A stretch of DNA of 64,000 bases from Haematococcus lacustris (Eukaryota; Chlorophyta; Chlorophyceae; Chlamydomonadales; Haematococcaceae), in contig JASKMD010000024.1 of the NCBI GenBank assembly GCA_030144725.1, positions 6,335,682 through 6,399,681 on the forward strand, in the 5' to 3' direction. Within the stretch, counting starts at the first letter, position 1, and each line of letters opens with the position of its first letter. Both the position numbers and the translations under genes were made by a program. Positions 21,601 through 33,400 of the stretch are shown one piece after another. The notes beneath the pieces are model-generated. The model was not told the DNA's origin. It worked only from the letters and a program-made list of their open reading frames with translations, and did not search any database.

Positions 21601-24600
21601 CGACGATGGCGCCGGTCGTGAATGCTGGACAGACGACGCCGGCGCCGCGCACTGGGCCCTGGGCTTCTTACTCACTGCGTTTAGCGCAGAAAGCATGGGT
21701 CAGAGTGCGCCGCACCGCAACGGCGCGAGGCGGATTGTTGTTGAAACAGCCCGCACTGTTGTTGTATCAGCCCGCACTGTTGTTGTATCAATTGTTGTTG
21801 TATCAGCCCGCGGGGACGCACCTTGGTCCTCGTCTTGCTGCGCTACCGCCAGCACCGCGTCAAGGCCGCGTGTCCGTTTCCCGCCCGCACCGCGAGCGAC
21901 CAGCAGCTGCTGTGCCGTTTCGGCCAGCTGCTGGCCGTGCAAGGAAGGATGCGCCCGCCCGGCCTGCGCCCGGGCGCGGCGCTGCGCCTCGGCTGCACGG
22001 AGATGGACGGAAAATTGTCAGGAAGGTGACATGTGATGTAACGGCGACAATTGATGGACTGTGGCGGTCAAATGGCAGGCAGGTGGCATACCAGTTGCTC
22101 AGAATATATGGTGGCCATGATGAAGCACACACGGCCACACTGCATATCCTAACCTCATGCAGAGCTGGGCTGCATGGGCATGTGCAGCTGGGTTTCATCT
22201 GGGTCGCATGGGCATGGGCAAGTGGGTGCATGTGTGATGCAGTCGGTGCAAGTGTAACGATTTCACCTTTGTTTACGATGGGGACCAACTGTCTCTCGAA
22301 CAGGGAGCGGCCAGCCCCTGACAGCTCAGGCCGTTTGGCCTGCAGCTGCCTCAGAGCGGTCTTGGCATGGTGCACGCAGAACTCGCACTGGCTGCGGTTC
22401 ACGACTGCACTGCAGCGTGCGCCATCCTGTGCAGGAAGATGGCAGGGCAGGGTCAGCCAACATCACTTTGGCCTGTCTTGACCCTCAGTTCGTACGCAAT
22501 GTGTTCAATCCATCAAAACCGGGCTCCACACACTGCAAATGACCCACATGTACACTGGAGAATCCAGCAAGCATGAAAAGTGCAAGCACGACAAACAATA
22601 GCCACTTGTGTGTACTTAGGGCAACTGGCATGTTAGGCATTGGCAAGTTACTAAGGCACACCTGCCAGGCCAACAGCCCCACCTGCTTCTTCCCCAGGCA
22701 GAAGCCAAAGTCAGGGGAGTGGCCGATGCGTTGGACCTGTTCTGGCTGTTCCACTGACATGGACACCTGGCCCGGGCCCCGCTCTTCACGCTTCAGCTGC
22801 ACACAGCAGCATCCAACTCCAAGTCACAGGCCAGGGTTGATCAGATCAAGCAAGTCCTTCAGACCAGGTAGGGTCAGGCCAGATGAAGCGGGTGAAGGTG
22901 GGGCAAGTGAGGAATGCTGATCAAGGGTGCCGGCCGCCATGCCCCAACAACGTCATGAGCATGGAGCCCTGGAGTATGCTGGGAAGTCATGTGAGGCACG
23001 CTGAGGCGCACTAGCAGGCGCACTGTGAACGCCCTACCACCCCTCCCCCTCCCTGCCTGCCCACCCAGCCATAGTCTTGCTTGCTGCTCTCGTCACCTTT
23101 GCTGCTCTGACAATGACCACACTGCCCTCGCTCTCTTTGTACAGCTCCTTGTGGGCTTGGCCAAACAGGAACAGGGTGATGCTGGTGCCCGCCAAGTCGC
23201 TCAGCTGCCAGCGGCTGTACATGCTGCCCGTCTTGCCCTCCGCTGCATTGACGAGCGCCAGGCAGCAGGAGTCAGGCGCTGACCTAATGGTGAAGTCGGC
23301 TGGACATGGCTGTTCCCAGCATGCAGCTTGCAGCTTTGACAGGTATGCCTGGGGCTTAGGAACGGGCCAGTGATATTCTCAGCTTTGTGTGTAGGGTGAT
23401 CCACAGGGTCGTGATCAGGGTGTTGGCAGGGGAGGGAAGCTCACCCACAACCCAATAGGGCTGCAGGAAACGTTTTATGCTTGGAGCTAACAAGCTCAGC
23501 AGTACAGGGTGTCTCCACGGTGGGTGCACGGCAGCAGCAGTGTGAGGGTGAGTTAGAGAGAAACCGATGAAGAGAGAGAAGTGCGGGCAGTAGCAGTAGC
23601 AGGCAGGCAGGGGCACAGGCAAGCTCAGCATGACCTTGCCTAGGTAGGCCTAAGCCTGATTTGAATAAGGCAGGGCATAATGCCTTGGTCACGCACCTTG
23701 CACCTTGGAGGCAATGACACCCAGCGTGGTCCAGGAAGGGGGGGGCGCCCGGGTATGTGCCCTGCATGCGTGCACCATGCCCCCTGCATGCGCTATGCTC
23801 ATGACAAGCAGGAGGACCATGGGTAGCTCATGCTGAGCTGCTGCCGCAATGCACGTTGTCTGGTGCTGGATGTTGACCCGGGCTCTGGCCAGGTAGTGGG
23901 AGTAAGAGGGTGTCAGGTGGAGGCTTGCTGCAGCTATGGGCGTGGGGGGCCATCGACATGGGCCAGCTAGTGCGGGATGCAAGCATCTGGTTTTGAAACT
24001 GCCCAATGGCACGATGAGGATCAGACTCTTGGTGAGCTGGACAACAGAACCGCCAGGTGAAGGGTTGAGTGGCCGTCTCTTTGTGGGTGCAGTGTAGGCT
24101 AGTGACTGGGTTCCAGCCCACGAGCGGGTGCAATGCTGCTTGCTGCACTTAGCCTAGGACCAGCAGTAGGACGGGCCAGCTGAAGAGGTGCATGTGAGGT
24201 CACCATGTGCCACTCAAATACAGGCAGGCCAGCCACCAACAGCCCTGGCGACCTCCCTGTTCATATGCAGCACCCACCAGCCCTACCCCTTGCTGGCCGG
24301 CCCTGCATTGGTTGCGCCTTGCTCCCAAGCATGGCGTGGCCAGGGCTCTAGGGCTGGACTGCTGCTTCAGTAGTCAGTAGCTCCAGGGCTGCTGAGGTGC
24401 GGCCCATGCAAGAACAACAGCGGGCATGTGGCTGGTTGGGGCTGCAGCTCTGAGCTGCACATGCACTCATTTGGAGGTTGTCAGCAACTGAGCCGCCACT
24501 GGTATTGACTCGGAGAGCTGCCCCTTCCTAGCTTGTTCAGACTGCTCCAGGGTGCCAGCCATGTGCTAACCACACCCAGTGCCAGTCAACTGCTTGTGTG

Positions 24601-26159
24601 GCAACCCAGGCTGCTACAATGGTGTGGCCGCAAGGTGGTGTGCAGGCCCAGGGGCACAGACCAGCTGCGGGGCAGGGTGGTGCTTGTGGATGAGCACCGC
24701 ACCAGCCGGGTCAGCTCAGCAGTGAATGGCCAGCAGCCCTGTGAGGAGGAGCTGAACACACTCAGTGCCACAAGGCCTGCAGGCTGGAAGCCCCCAGCAG
24801 AGCAGGTGGAACACCGCCTGGTGCGCCCAGCCTGGAGCCAGGAGCGTGGCCAGCCAGTGCGGGGCCTGATGTGGTGCCCTGTAGTGGCCCCCCGCAAGCC
24901 CCCACAGGCCCCACGCAGCAGCCAGGCAGCCACACAGCCAGCAGCCTCAGAGCCAGGGCCCAGCACTCCCCCTCCAGCCAAGCGCAGCAAGCCGGCAGCT
25001 GAGCCCACCAAGGGCAAGGGCAAGGGCAAGGCTGCCAAAGCCAAGCCAGCACCACAGCCAGGCAGGTGGCTGGACAGGGACTGCAATGCAGCATTGAACA
25101 TGCAGCGCATTGGGGAGAGCAGGTGGCGGCCGCTGGAGCTGTGCCACTGGCCAGAGCAGGGAGCTCTGCCAGCCAAGGGCAAGGAGTACCCTGGCCTGGG
25201 CTACAAGCGGCTGCGAGACAAGCCACCAAAGGCCCAGCAGCAGCAGCCCGCTGAGGCACAGTAGTGTGTGCCCCCCCCATCTGAGCTGTCATCAGCTTAC
25301 AATTAGTGCATGTTTTGTCATGCCAACTCTACACGTTGCCCTAACGGGTCAGGCAATAGTGTAGGTGGTAGGCGGGCTCATGTGCCATGTGCACTGGGTT
25401 TACTCCACACAGCCACACTGTTTGAGTCGGATCTAGTTAGTGGCTGCTAGTGGCTGCTAGTGGCTGCTAGTAGGTACTTCTGATCCGACTCAAATGGTGG
25501 CCCTAGTGAGGGACAAGAGGGCTGCTACAATGGTGTCCTATAGGCACTGCCTCACTCACGCCAGATGGGACAGTTTCAAAAACTCGCCATCAGACAAGCG
25601 CTCACGCACCACCAAACTGCCGACGACAGGCCGGCTGACCTGCACGGGGTGTGGGCACAGGTGATGAGGGCTGGGCGCAATGCGGGCTGAGCTGGTAGCT
25701 GGGAAAGCCGCTGGCACCTTGAGGCCTGTGAAGTTCTCCACATAGAAGCCAGAGGTTGCAGGGTTCGTCTGTGTCAGAGTCCGCACTGCAAGGTGCATGT
25801 GCAGTGTGTGCAGGTGAACATGCACTGTGCAGGTGAACAATGGCAGGTGCACAACGCAATGGTGGAGGGTTGCTGGGTCTAGATGTCCCAGAAGCAGGTC
25901 CTGGGCAAGTGTGAATGCTGGCTTTGTCTGCCGGGTTGGCAATGGCTGAGCTGCACACTGCACCTGGGGCTGATGACTTGGGGATATCCTTTGAGGGCTG
26001 GTACCCTGTGCCGTGCAGGGAGAAGGCAGCGTCTGGGGCATGAGAGGCTGCAGTCCAATTCAAGCCAGGGTTGAGCCTCTCCGCGACAGCTTCGGATGCT
26101 AGTTCTAACAGAAAGTCGCAATCGTCTATCAATGTGTCCAGGCGTCCTGGGCTATCCAT
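18611..26159 (-). CDS. MCM10: MCM10 replication initiation factor (complete, 14 exons)
   Basis: Exons (minus): 26159-25964, 25785-25718, 25639-25560, 23761-23697, 23242-23097, 22796-22683, 22426-22267, 21992-21822, 21674-21388, 21045-20207, 19913-19853, 19617-19552, 19090-18930, 18761-18611. Every junction keeps phase, giving about 854 residues (human MCM10 is 875). Landmarks in order: VENFTGLKV; SWTTLGVIASK; the OB-fold core LSDLAGTSITLFLFGQAHKE; the zinc knuckle DFGFCLGKKQ joined to DGARC...CEFCVHH (CCCH, about residues 212-242); an acidic SDSELEIEVDG patch; a long Gln/Ala/Gly-rich insert (about 430-700); a short helical stretch; and the C-terminal zinc region CEDC...GHRL...KRWWQCGHC...NRCPKC, ending FLARGTEHSFALNS. 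MCM10 binds DNA and the CMG helicase at replication forks in the nucleus. The 1.8-kb third intron holds a Fanzor-like fragment in the opposite orientation. Confidence 0.92.
24533..25264 (+). mobile_element. Fanzor/TnpB-like nuclease, 5'-truncated copy A
   Basis: An open frame of about 243 residues that matches only the C-terminal part of copy B. It starts near RKVV, lacks the RuvC-I region, then reads VVLVDEHRTSRVSS, a Pro/Lys-rich linker (PPPAKRSKPAAEP, TKGKGKGKAAK), and the RuvC-III block RWLDRDCNAALNMQRIGES, ending at TAG 25262-25264. In Fanzor and TnpB families these motifs flank the target-nucleic-acid-binding zinc region. Here the expected CxxC pairs are degenerate. It lies antisense in an MCM10 intron, so it is tolerated by splicing. 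It is probably not functional, because the first catalytic Asp region is missing. No start codon of its own is credible. Confidence 0.75.
25265..25536 (+). ncRNA. Conserved 3' tail of Fanzor copies A and C (candidate right end or guide-RNA region)
   Basis: From the TAG stop onward, about 200 bases resemble the sequence after the relic stop of copy C at 38187. Shared blocks include GTCATCAGCTT, TGCCAACTCTA, AATAGTG.AGGTGGTAGG and CCCTAGTGAGGGAC. Coding decay with tail conservation suggests this is the element's end. In TnpB/Fanzor systems the guide RNA is specified by the same 3' region, so an RNA role is possible but only inferred. The tail contains a 13-bp hairpin (25421-25494). Confidence 0.35.
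25421..25494. repeat. 13-bp perfect inverted repeat with three TAGTGGCTGC units in its loop
   Basis: TTTGAGTCGGATC at 25421-25433 is the exact reverse complement of GATCCGACTCAAA at 25482-25494. The 48-base loop contains three tandem 10-base TAGTGGCTGC-type units. It may be a hairpin element, the terminal structure of the Fanzor-A element, or a small foldback transposon inserted in the tail. Confidence 0.9.
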
Positions 26160-26519
26160 AGCGCACGGGGACCGACAAAATTCAAATCAACAGCTAAGCA
26201 AACCCGGAGTTGCACCCCGTTGGGAAGACACTGCAAGTGCAACAAGCGACAGTTGCAACGAGTGGTGGGCGCCGCATGGAAGAGCTCAGGTGGCCGGACT
26301 GCCCCCCATGCCGACCCCAGGCAGTGTGGGCCAGGAGTGGGTGCAAGTGCGCGACAAAGGCTTGCTGCGGAAGAGACAGAGGCGGCACCAGTGGCAGCAG
26401 TATGGACATAAGTAAAACAAACGTATGGGTGTGGGCGAGAGTCATGCATAGGGTAGAACTTGAGTAGTCTTAGGGTCACACCTAGGTTAGGGACACAGTA
26501 TCACCGGTCCCAAACTGTT

Positions 26520-29500
26520 AAGTGCATGCTGATGACCTGACCCTAGTGAGCACCTCGCCCCAGCTACAAGGCTTTGCCCATGACACCTGCCCGCGCCCCT
26601 TCACCATGCTCCCCATGGTGGGGGTGCGTGCCCGCCACTTCGTCATTGATGACAGGGTGCTGCATGGGCTGCTGACGGACCTAGGCATGACCAACCTGAC
26701 ACAGCGACAGATTGACGCGGACAGCCTGCCCCATTGGCAGAAGTTCATCCAGTACAGCCAGCTGCAGAACAGCGGGTGCTAGTTTGCGCGCTTCTCAGTT
26801 CACTTTGTCCGCAGCCAGGCAGTCACCGAGCCCGTGGAGCTGCCCTTCATAGGGCGTAAGCTCACAGCCACCAGCGACTACGACCCCACCACCCACATAG
26901 CCGTGGGGGTGGACCCAGGTGTCACCCAGGCCATCAAGGCCGGGCATGCACAGCGGCACCAAGTCACAGGTCAGGTGCTTAGGCAGTGGGAGTGGGAGCT
27001 GAGCAAGGGGCAGCTCAAGCATGACAGTGGGCTTACCAAAGCCAAGCAGGACACAGCCCGTTGGTCAGCTGCCATTTAGCCACAGCTGCTGCAGCTGCCA
27101 GCTGCCACCCCAGCTGGCACATCCCTGGGCGGCCTCCATGCCCACGTCCTGGCCCTCAGGGCCACCTGGGACGCACTATGGGAGGAGTACCTCAAGCCAC
27201 GCTGGCGCAGGCAGCGATTGGCGCTGCACCATGCCCAGGAGCGCGTTATTGAGGCCTTCCGCAAGAAGGTATGACCCTGACCTGACCTGACCTGACCTGA
27301 CCTGACCTGACCTGACCTGACCTGACCTGACCTGACCTGACCTGACCTGACCTGACCTGACCTGACCTGACCTGACCTGACCTGACCTGACCTGACCTGA
27401 CCTGACCTGACCTGACCTGACCTGACCTGACCTGACCTGACCTGACCTGACCTGACCTGACCTGACCTGACCTGACCTGACCTGACCTGACCTGACCTGA
27501 CCTGACCTGACCTGACCTGACCTGACCTGACCTGACCTGACCTGACCTGACCTGACCTGACCTGACCTGACCTGACCTGACCTGACCTGACCTGACCTGA
27601 CCTGACCTGACCTGACCTGACCTGACCTGACCTGACCTGACCTGACCTGACCTGACCTGACCTGACCTGACCTGACCTGACCTGACCTGACCTGACCTGA
27701 CCTGACCTGACCTGACCTGACCTGACCTGACCTGACCTGACCTGACCTGACCTGACCTGACCTGACCTGACCTGACCTGACCTGACCTGACCTGACCTGA
27801 CCTGACCTGACCTGACCTGACCTGACCTGACCTGACCTGACCTGACCTGACCTGACCTGACCTGACCTGACCTGACCTGACCTGACCTGACCTGACCTGA
27901 CCTGACCTGACCTGACCTGACCTGACCTGACCTGACCTGACCTGACCTGACCTGACCTGACCTGACCTGACCTGACCTGACCTGACCTGACCTGACCTGA
28001 CCTGACCTGACCTGACCTGACCTGACCTGACCTGACCTGACCTGACCTGACCTGACCTGACCTGACCTGACCTGACCTGACCTGACCTGACCTGACCTGA
28101 CCTGACCTGACCTGACCTGACCTGACCTGACCTGACCTGACCTGACCTGACCTGACCTGACCTGACCTGACCTGACCTGACCTGACCTGACCTGACCTGA
28201 CCTGACCTGACCTGACCTGACCTGACCTGACCTGACCTGACCTGACCTGACCTGACCTGACCTGACCTGACCTGACCTGACCTGACCTGACCTGACCTGA
28301 CCTGACCTGACCTGACCTGACCTGACCTGACCTGACCTGACCTGACCTGACCTGACCTGACCTGACCTGACCTGACCTGACCTGACCTGACCTGACCTGA
28401 CCTGACCTGACCTGACCTGACCTGACCTGACCTGACCTGACCTGACCTGACCTGACCTGACCTGACCTGACCTGACCTGACCTGACCTGACCTGACCTGA
28501 CCTGACCTGACCTGACCTGACCTGACCTGACCTGACCTGACCTGACCTGACCTGACCTGACCTGACCTGACCTGACCTGACCTGACCTGACCTGACCTGA
28601 CCTGACCTGACCTGACCTGACCTGACCTGACCTGACCTGACCTGACCTGACCTGACCTGACCTGACCTGACCTGACCTGACCTGACCTGACCTGACCTGA
28701 CCTGACCTGACCTGACCTGACCTGACCTGACCTGACCTGACCTGACCTGACCTGACCTGACCTGACCTGACCTGACCTGACCTGACCTGACCTGACCTGA
28801 CCTGACCTGACCTGACCTGACCTGACCTGACCTGACCTGACCTGACCTGACCTGACCTGACCTGACCTGACCTGACCTGACCTGACCTGACCTGACCTGA
28901 CCTGACCTGACCTGACCTGACCTGACCTGACCTGACCTGACCTGACCTGACCTGACCTGACCTGACCTGACCTGACCTGACCTGACCTGACCTGACCTGA
29001 CCTGACCTGACCTGACCTGACCTGACCTGACCTGACCTGACCTGACCTGACCTGACCTGACCTGACCTGACCTGACCTGACCTGACCTGACCTGACCTGA
29101 CCTGACCTGACCTGACCTGACCTGACCTGACCTGACCTGACCTGACCTGACCTGACCTGACCTGACCTGACCTGACCTGACCTGACCTGACCTGACCTGA
29201 CCTGACCTGACCTGCAGGTGGTGAATGGGATGAAGTGGGTGTCACGCCACTACTACCAACAGGAGAGGGGTATGGCTGTGTTCCTGGGAGCGGGCAACTT
29301 CAGCCAGGGTGGGTGGAAGGCGGGGGCGGTGCGGGCGGGGTTTCGCAAGGTGGTGGAGCAGCCCAGCAGGCCCAGCGCAGATCCCAGACCTGACCGGCTG
29401 GTGATTGTGGATGAGTTCCGCACCAGCCGTGTCAGCTCCTCAGTGCATGCCCGCCAGCCTTGTGAGCTGCACCTGCCGCCTAACCAGCCCAGGCCAGCAG

Positions 29501-29983
29501 ACTGGGTACCCCCAGCAGGCCAGGTCAACCCGCGGCTGGTGCGCCCAGCCTGGAGCCTGCGGCATGCGAAGTATGTGCGGGGCCTGTCGTGGTGCCATCA
29601 GGTGCCATCAGGTGCCGCCCAACCCTCCGCCCCCTCCCCATGCCCAGGCCCCCCCCGCCCAGGCCCAGCCCCCTCCCCCAGCCCAGGCCCAGCCCCCCCC
29701 TGCTGCACCTGGCCCAGCCCCACGACCCCAGGCCCCCCCAGGGGGCAGGTGGCTGGACCGGGACACCAACGGGTGCCTGAACTTGCAGCGCATTGGGGAG
29801 AGCAGGCAGCGCCCCATAGAGCTGTGCCGATGGGATGACCTTGAGGCCCTCCCCCCCATTGGCAAGGAGTACCAGCAGGGCTACAAGCTGGTCAATGACC
29901 GGCTGCCCAAAGGCAGGCAGTGGTTGCACCGGGCTGCTGAGTACCGGCGGGGCATTGATGGTCGGGCCCGCAACAATGCATAG
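26520..29983 (+). pseudogene. Fanzor/TnpB-like RNA-guided nuclease homologue, decayed copy B
   Basis: This is the longest Fanzor-like copy. Exon 1 (about 26520-27268) contains HIAVGVDPGVTQAIKAGHA, a RuvC-I motif with its Asp. Exon 2 (29218-29983) contains MAVFLGAGNFSQGGWKAG (RuvC-II region, Gly where canonical TnpB has Glu), IVDEFRTSRVSS (carrying the alternative Glu described for Fanzor) and GRWLDRDTNGCLNLQRIG (RuvC-III). The exon 1 donor is AAG/GTATGA and the acceptor is CCTGCAG/GTGGTG, in phase. The frame is broken by TAG codons at 26780 and 27077, and by a 10-base tandem duplication (GTGCCATCAG) near 29597-29616 that shifts frame inside the Pro-rich linker. The N-terminal region before 26520 is absent or unrecognised. 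Family and motif knowledge is by recall, not by search. Confidence 0.75.
27276..29210. repeat. Perfect CCTGA pentamer satellite, 387 copies, forming an intron
   Basis: There are 1935 uninterrupted bases of CCTGA. It begins 7 bases after the donor GTATGAC and ends 7 bases before the acceptor-coded exon of Fanzor copy B, so the whole intron (27269-29217) is satellite. No sequence variant is visible along its length. On the minus strand it gives a meaningless 689-residue VRSGQ open frame. The perfect uniformity suggests very recent expansion, or an assembly-polished array whose real length may differ. Confidence 0.98.
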
Positions 29984-29999
29984 GCCCTAGTAGTTTCAC

Positions 30000-30207
30000 A
30001 CAGGCTGTTAGCCTTTCAAGCATTAAGCTGTTAGTTTTGATGAGGAGCCCAGTGGTCTGTCCCGGGAAAGTGCCATCTTCGTGGGGTTTGCAGTCATCAA
30101 GGGTGCGACCGAGGATGCTACAACTTGATTGTAGTAGCTGAGTGAGATTACCCACAGTCCAACATGTTGTTCCTTGTTGAATAAGTTTTGTTGGCCTGTT
30201 AAGTGTA
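30000..30207 (+). ncRNA. 3' tail of Fanzor copy B (candidate element end or guide-RNA region)
   Basis: The approximately 200 bases after the copy B stop codon recur almost unchanged, inverted, at 39137-39350. A diverged form is at 34268-34402, and a short scrap is near 3229. Conservation starts just past the Fanzor stop codon, which makes this the element's right end. TnpB/Fanzor guide RNAs are encoded at that position, so an RNA role is plausible but unproven. It ends near TTGTTGGCCTG. Confidence 0.4.
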
Positions 30208-30403
30208 GGGGGTCCCCAGGATAGGGATAGGGTTTCACCTGAAGCTGTTGCTTGTAACTAATGGTGCTCTCGCCATCAGTAAAAAGCTGTTAAGCGTGAA
30301 GCGTCAGCGGCAGGAGAGCGTATCAGTAAAGTGCTGAGACGGCTTGCATAGCTCACACACGTACTACAGAGTCTCGTCACAACGTGTCAGCTCTCGCGGC
30401 GCA

Positions 30404-33400
30404 ATGGCGCCAAAGGGGCGCAGTGTCAAAGCATTAAAAGATTATCCTGAGGTACGCTCACGAACGGCCAGCACTCAGGCTAAGGCTGTATCCTGATGGG
30501 CCTTTGTGGGTTCTTGCACAGCCAGTCCACCCAGCCAGACACTCCGTCCTCTGGCGTCAATCGGCATTTCTCAAGAACTGGGAAAGCCGATGGTATTGCT
30601 TGGACCGCAGCGGTTTCGTCTATGCACACTCGCCCCAGGTGGGTGTCAGCATGCGCTGGGATGCAAGCTGACGGGCGCTGACTCTACCAGAGTCCCATCC
30701 TGCAGGGTATGCTGCTGTGCAAGCCCGTGTTCAGTGGCAAAATAAAAGAGGCAATTGCAGACGACAAGCTGGTCCACAAGGTCATGCAGCTGCATCAGTA
30801 TTCTGCTGTGGGCAGGTTCCCTGACATTGTATTGTCAACACCACACAGGATGGGGGCGTGATGATGTGGGGCTTCGTGGTAAAGTCAGATGGTGGCTCAT
30901 TTGTGCACCTGTATTCTGATGACAAGTTTCTAAGGGATGAGTGGGTCGCCACCATCAACAGCTCTGTCAGGAGTTACCGCCATGATCAGTTCCTCTCCGA
31001 CAGGTGAGGCCGTCACAGACATGGGTTCACCCTGCTCTGTCTCCAGCTTGGCGGCTTCTTGGGCATCATGGTGGCAGAGCACCAATGACATAGGACATCA
31101 GACAAAAAGCACCTGCCCTCACCGCCCTGTCTCACCTTGCACGCATGCACCCAGGTAGGTACCCATTTGCTCCTGCAGGTACAACATCGACTATAACCAG
31201 CCACTGGGGACAGGCCTCTTTGCTGTGGTCCTGAGGGCAGAAGAACGCAGCACCAAGGCAAGCAGCATGACGAGGGAGCTGTGCAGACGCAGTGTTGAAT
31301 GTGGGACAGGGCTCGCAAGGCTGGCTGCTAACTTCTGGGGAGTGCAGAGACCAAGGGACAAGGGTTGGATGTAGAAAGCTGGTTTACAATAATCCAGGGC
31401 AGTTGGCAGCAACAGAAGGGGGCTGTGAGGAAGAGAAGGGGCCAAGAGATGGGGGCCAGCATTCTGCCTGGTTGCCTGACTTGGTGTGTGCAAGCAGGCA
31501 TTGCAGGTTGAGCCCTGCAGCAGCCAAGCCCTCTGATAGCCTCTGCCCTGCAGGCGGGCGTTGCCATCAAGGTCATCAAGGCAGAGGCTTACCGCGAGTA
31601 CAAGGACCTTGTAGAGCGCGAGATCATGGTACTTTGGGTGCCTGCAATGTCACTCTCATCATCCCAATCACCATCGTTATGGTCCTCCTCCTCCTCCTCA
31701 TTATCCTCTTCATCATCACATGGCATGTGCCAATCAGTGTTGCTGCAATGTGCAAGAGGCAACCCTGCTTGTGCCCGGGAAGGCTCACCCTCTTAGCCAA
31801 TGCCCAACTAATCACTTTCTGCTTGCTGCAAGGAAGCCAGTGTCATGCTTACATGGTCATAGCATGCCCAAGGTAGCGTGCCACGCCATGCAGGTGTGGC
31901 ATGCAGTGGGTGTGCACCCCCACATAGTCAAGCTGAAGGAGGTGCTGTACTCCGAAGCCCGCGTGTACTTTGTTGCAGGTGACACCCAATTGCGACCTCT
32001 GGGTCTTAGAGCCACATGTCAGCTGCCACAACAAGCCTTGTAACGAATGTGAAGATTGTGAGAATGTCCAGGCACACCATTGATGCTGGCAGCAGGCCTG
32101 TTGCAGACCTTCTGGCAGCACACTCATGACTGGTAACAAACCTGGTGCAGGCTTAGAAGAAGATGCTGTCTGACAGTTGTATGTCTGTCAACTGAAGCAC
32201 CACAGCTGTGGTGCTGCTGCTGCCATGCAGAACTGTGTGATGGGGGCAACCTCATGGCCAGCTTGGCAAACAGCTCAAACTATTGCGAGCGTGACGTTGC
32301 CCGTATCCTGCGTCAGCTCCTAGACGCCGTGCGGCACTGCCACGCCCAGGGCATCAGCCACTCTGACTTGAAGCCAGAAAATATTGTGCTGCTCGGCAGG
32401 TGATGAGGGTGAGGGGGAGGCTAGGGCGGATTGTCCTTAAGCAGGCACACAGGAGGCACACTTCAGGTGACGATGACACTTTACAGCAGCGGTAGCAGCA
32501 GCGGTAGCAGCAGCCGTAGCAGCAGCGGTAGCAGCAGCGGTAGCAGCAGCGGCAGCGGTGGCAGCGGCGACAGTAATGGTAGCGGCAGTAGCGGTGGCGG
32601 CAGCGGTGGTGGTGGCAGCCACTGCTCACATAGCTCCGGACATGCACACAGGCCACATGAGGCTCTAACCCTAACCAGGCCATTGTACCCCTCCAGGCCA
32701 TTGCATAGGGCACTTACAAAGGGCCTGCCCAGTGTCCCTGAAGCAGCGGCAGTGCCACCCATCAGTTGGCTGGGCTCCCAGTGTGGGCCTCGGGCCTGTC
32801 CTAAAGGCAGCCCTGCTTGCATGATGAACCCATGTCCATGGCATGACTGATCAAGGGTAGCTGTGCCGGGTGATGTGAGTTGGCCCACCAGCTTCCTTCC
32901 CTGAGCTGCAGGTCGCCTGAGTCACCCATCAAGCTCATCGACTTCTCCCTGACTTCCTTCTTCCACACTGCCACAGAGCCAGTGAGTCCTGCAGCTGATG
33001 CAGATGCAGCACACCCTAGCAGCCAAGTATGCGATCCCTGGCGGACCCCATACACCCAAGCATGCAACCATGCAGTGCCATCATCATCATCATCATCATC
33101 ATCACCATCATCACATGGCACATGCCACTATCTGACGCTCTGTCAACCTGCCCAGCCTGCCCAGCCTGCCCAGCCTGCCCAGCCTCCATAGGCCCCGTGG
33201 CGCTGCCACTTCCAAGACCCAGTCGTGAAGCCAAAGATCTCGCATCTCGAATGGCTGTTGTGTGTACTCCAAGTGGAGTGACATGAGTGCCAATGTGTAT
33301 AGCCATGTCAGCACAGCATGCATGCCAGCTGACGTGACCAGAGCTTGCAGCAAACCTGTGGGTACACTTGGTCAGCATGGGAGAGGGGTGCCCACGCGAT

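Larger units (their letters stand above)
24609..25536. repeat. 17-bp direct repeats bracketing Fanzor copy A
   Basis: The sequence GGCTGCTACAATGGTGT occurs exactly at 24609-24625 and again at 25520-25536, around the coding fragment and its 3' tail. It may be a target duplication or an internally duplicated element end. The left copy lies inside the open frame, so the relation is not settled. Confidence 0.8.

Noticed and set aside
27176..29245. 689-residue minus-strand ORF of VRSGQ repeats
   Set aside because: It is the reverse reading of the CCTGA satellite; a 5-base unit without stops stays open in all frames of one strand.
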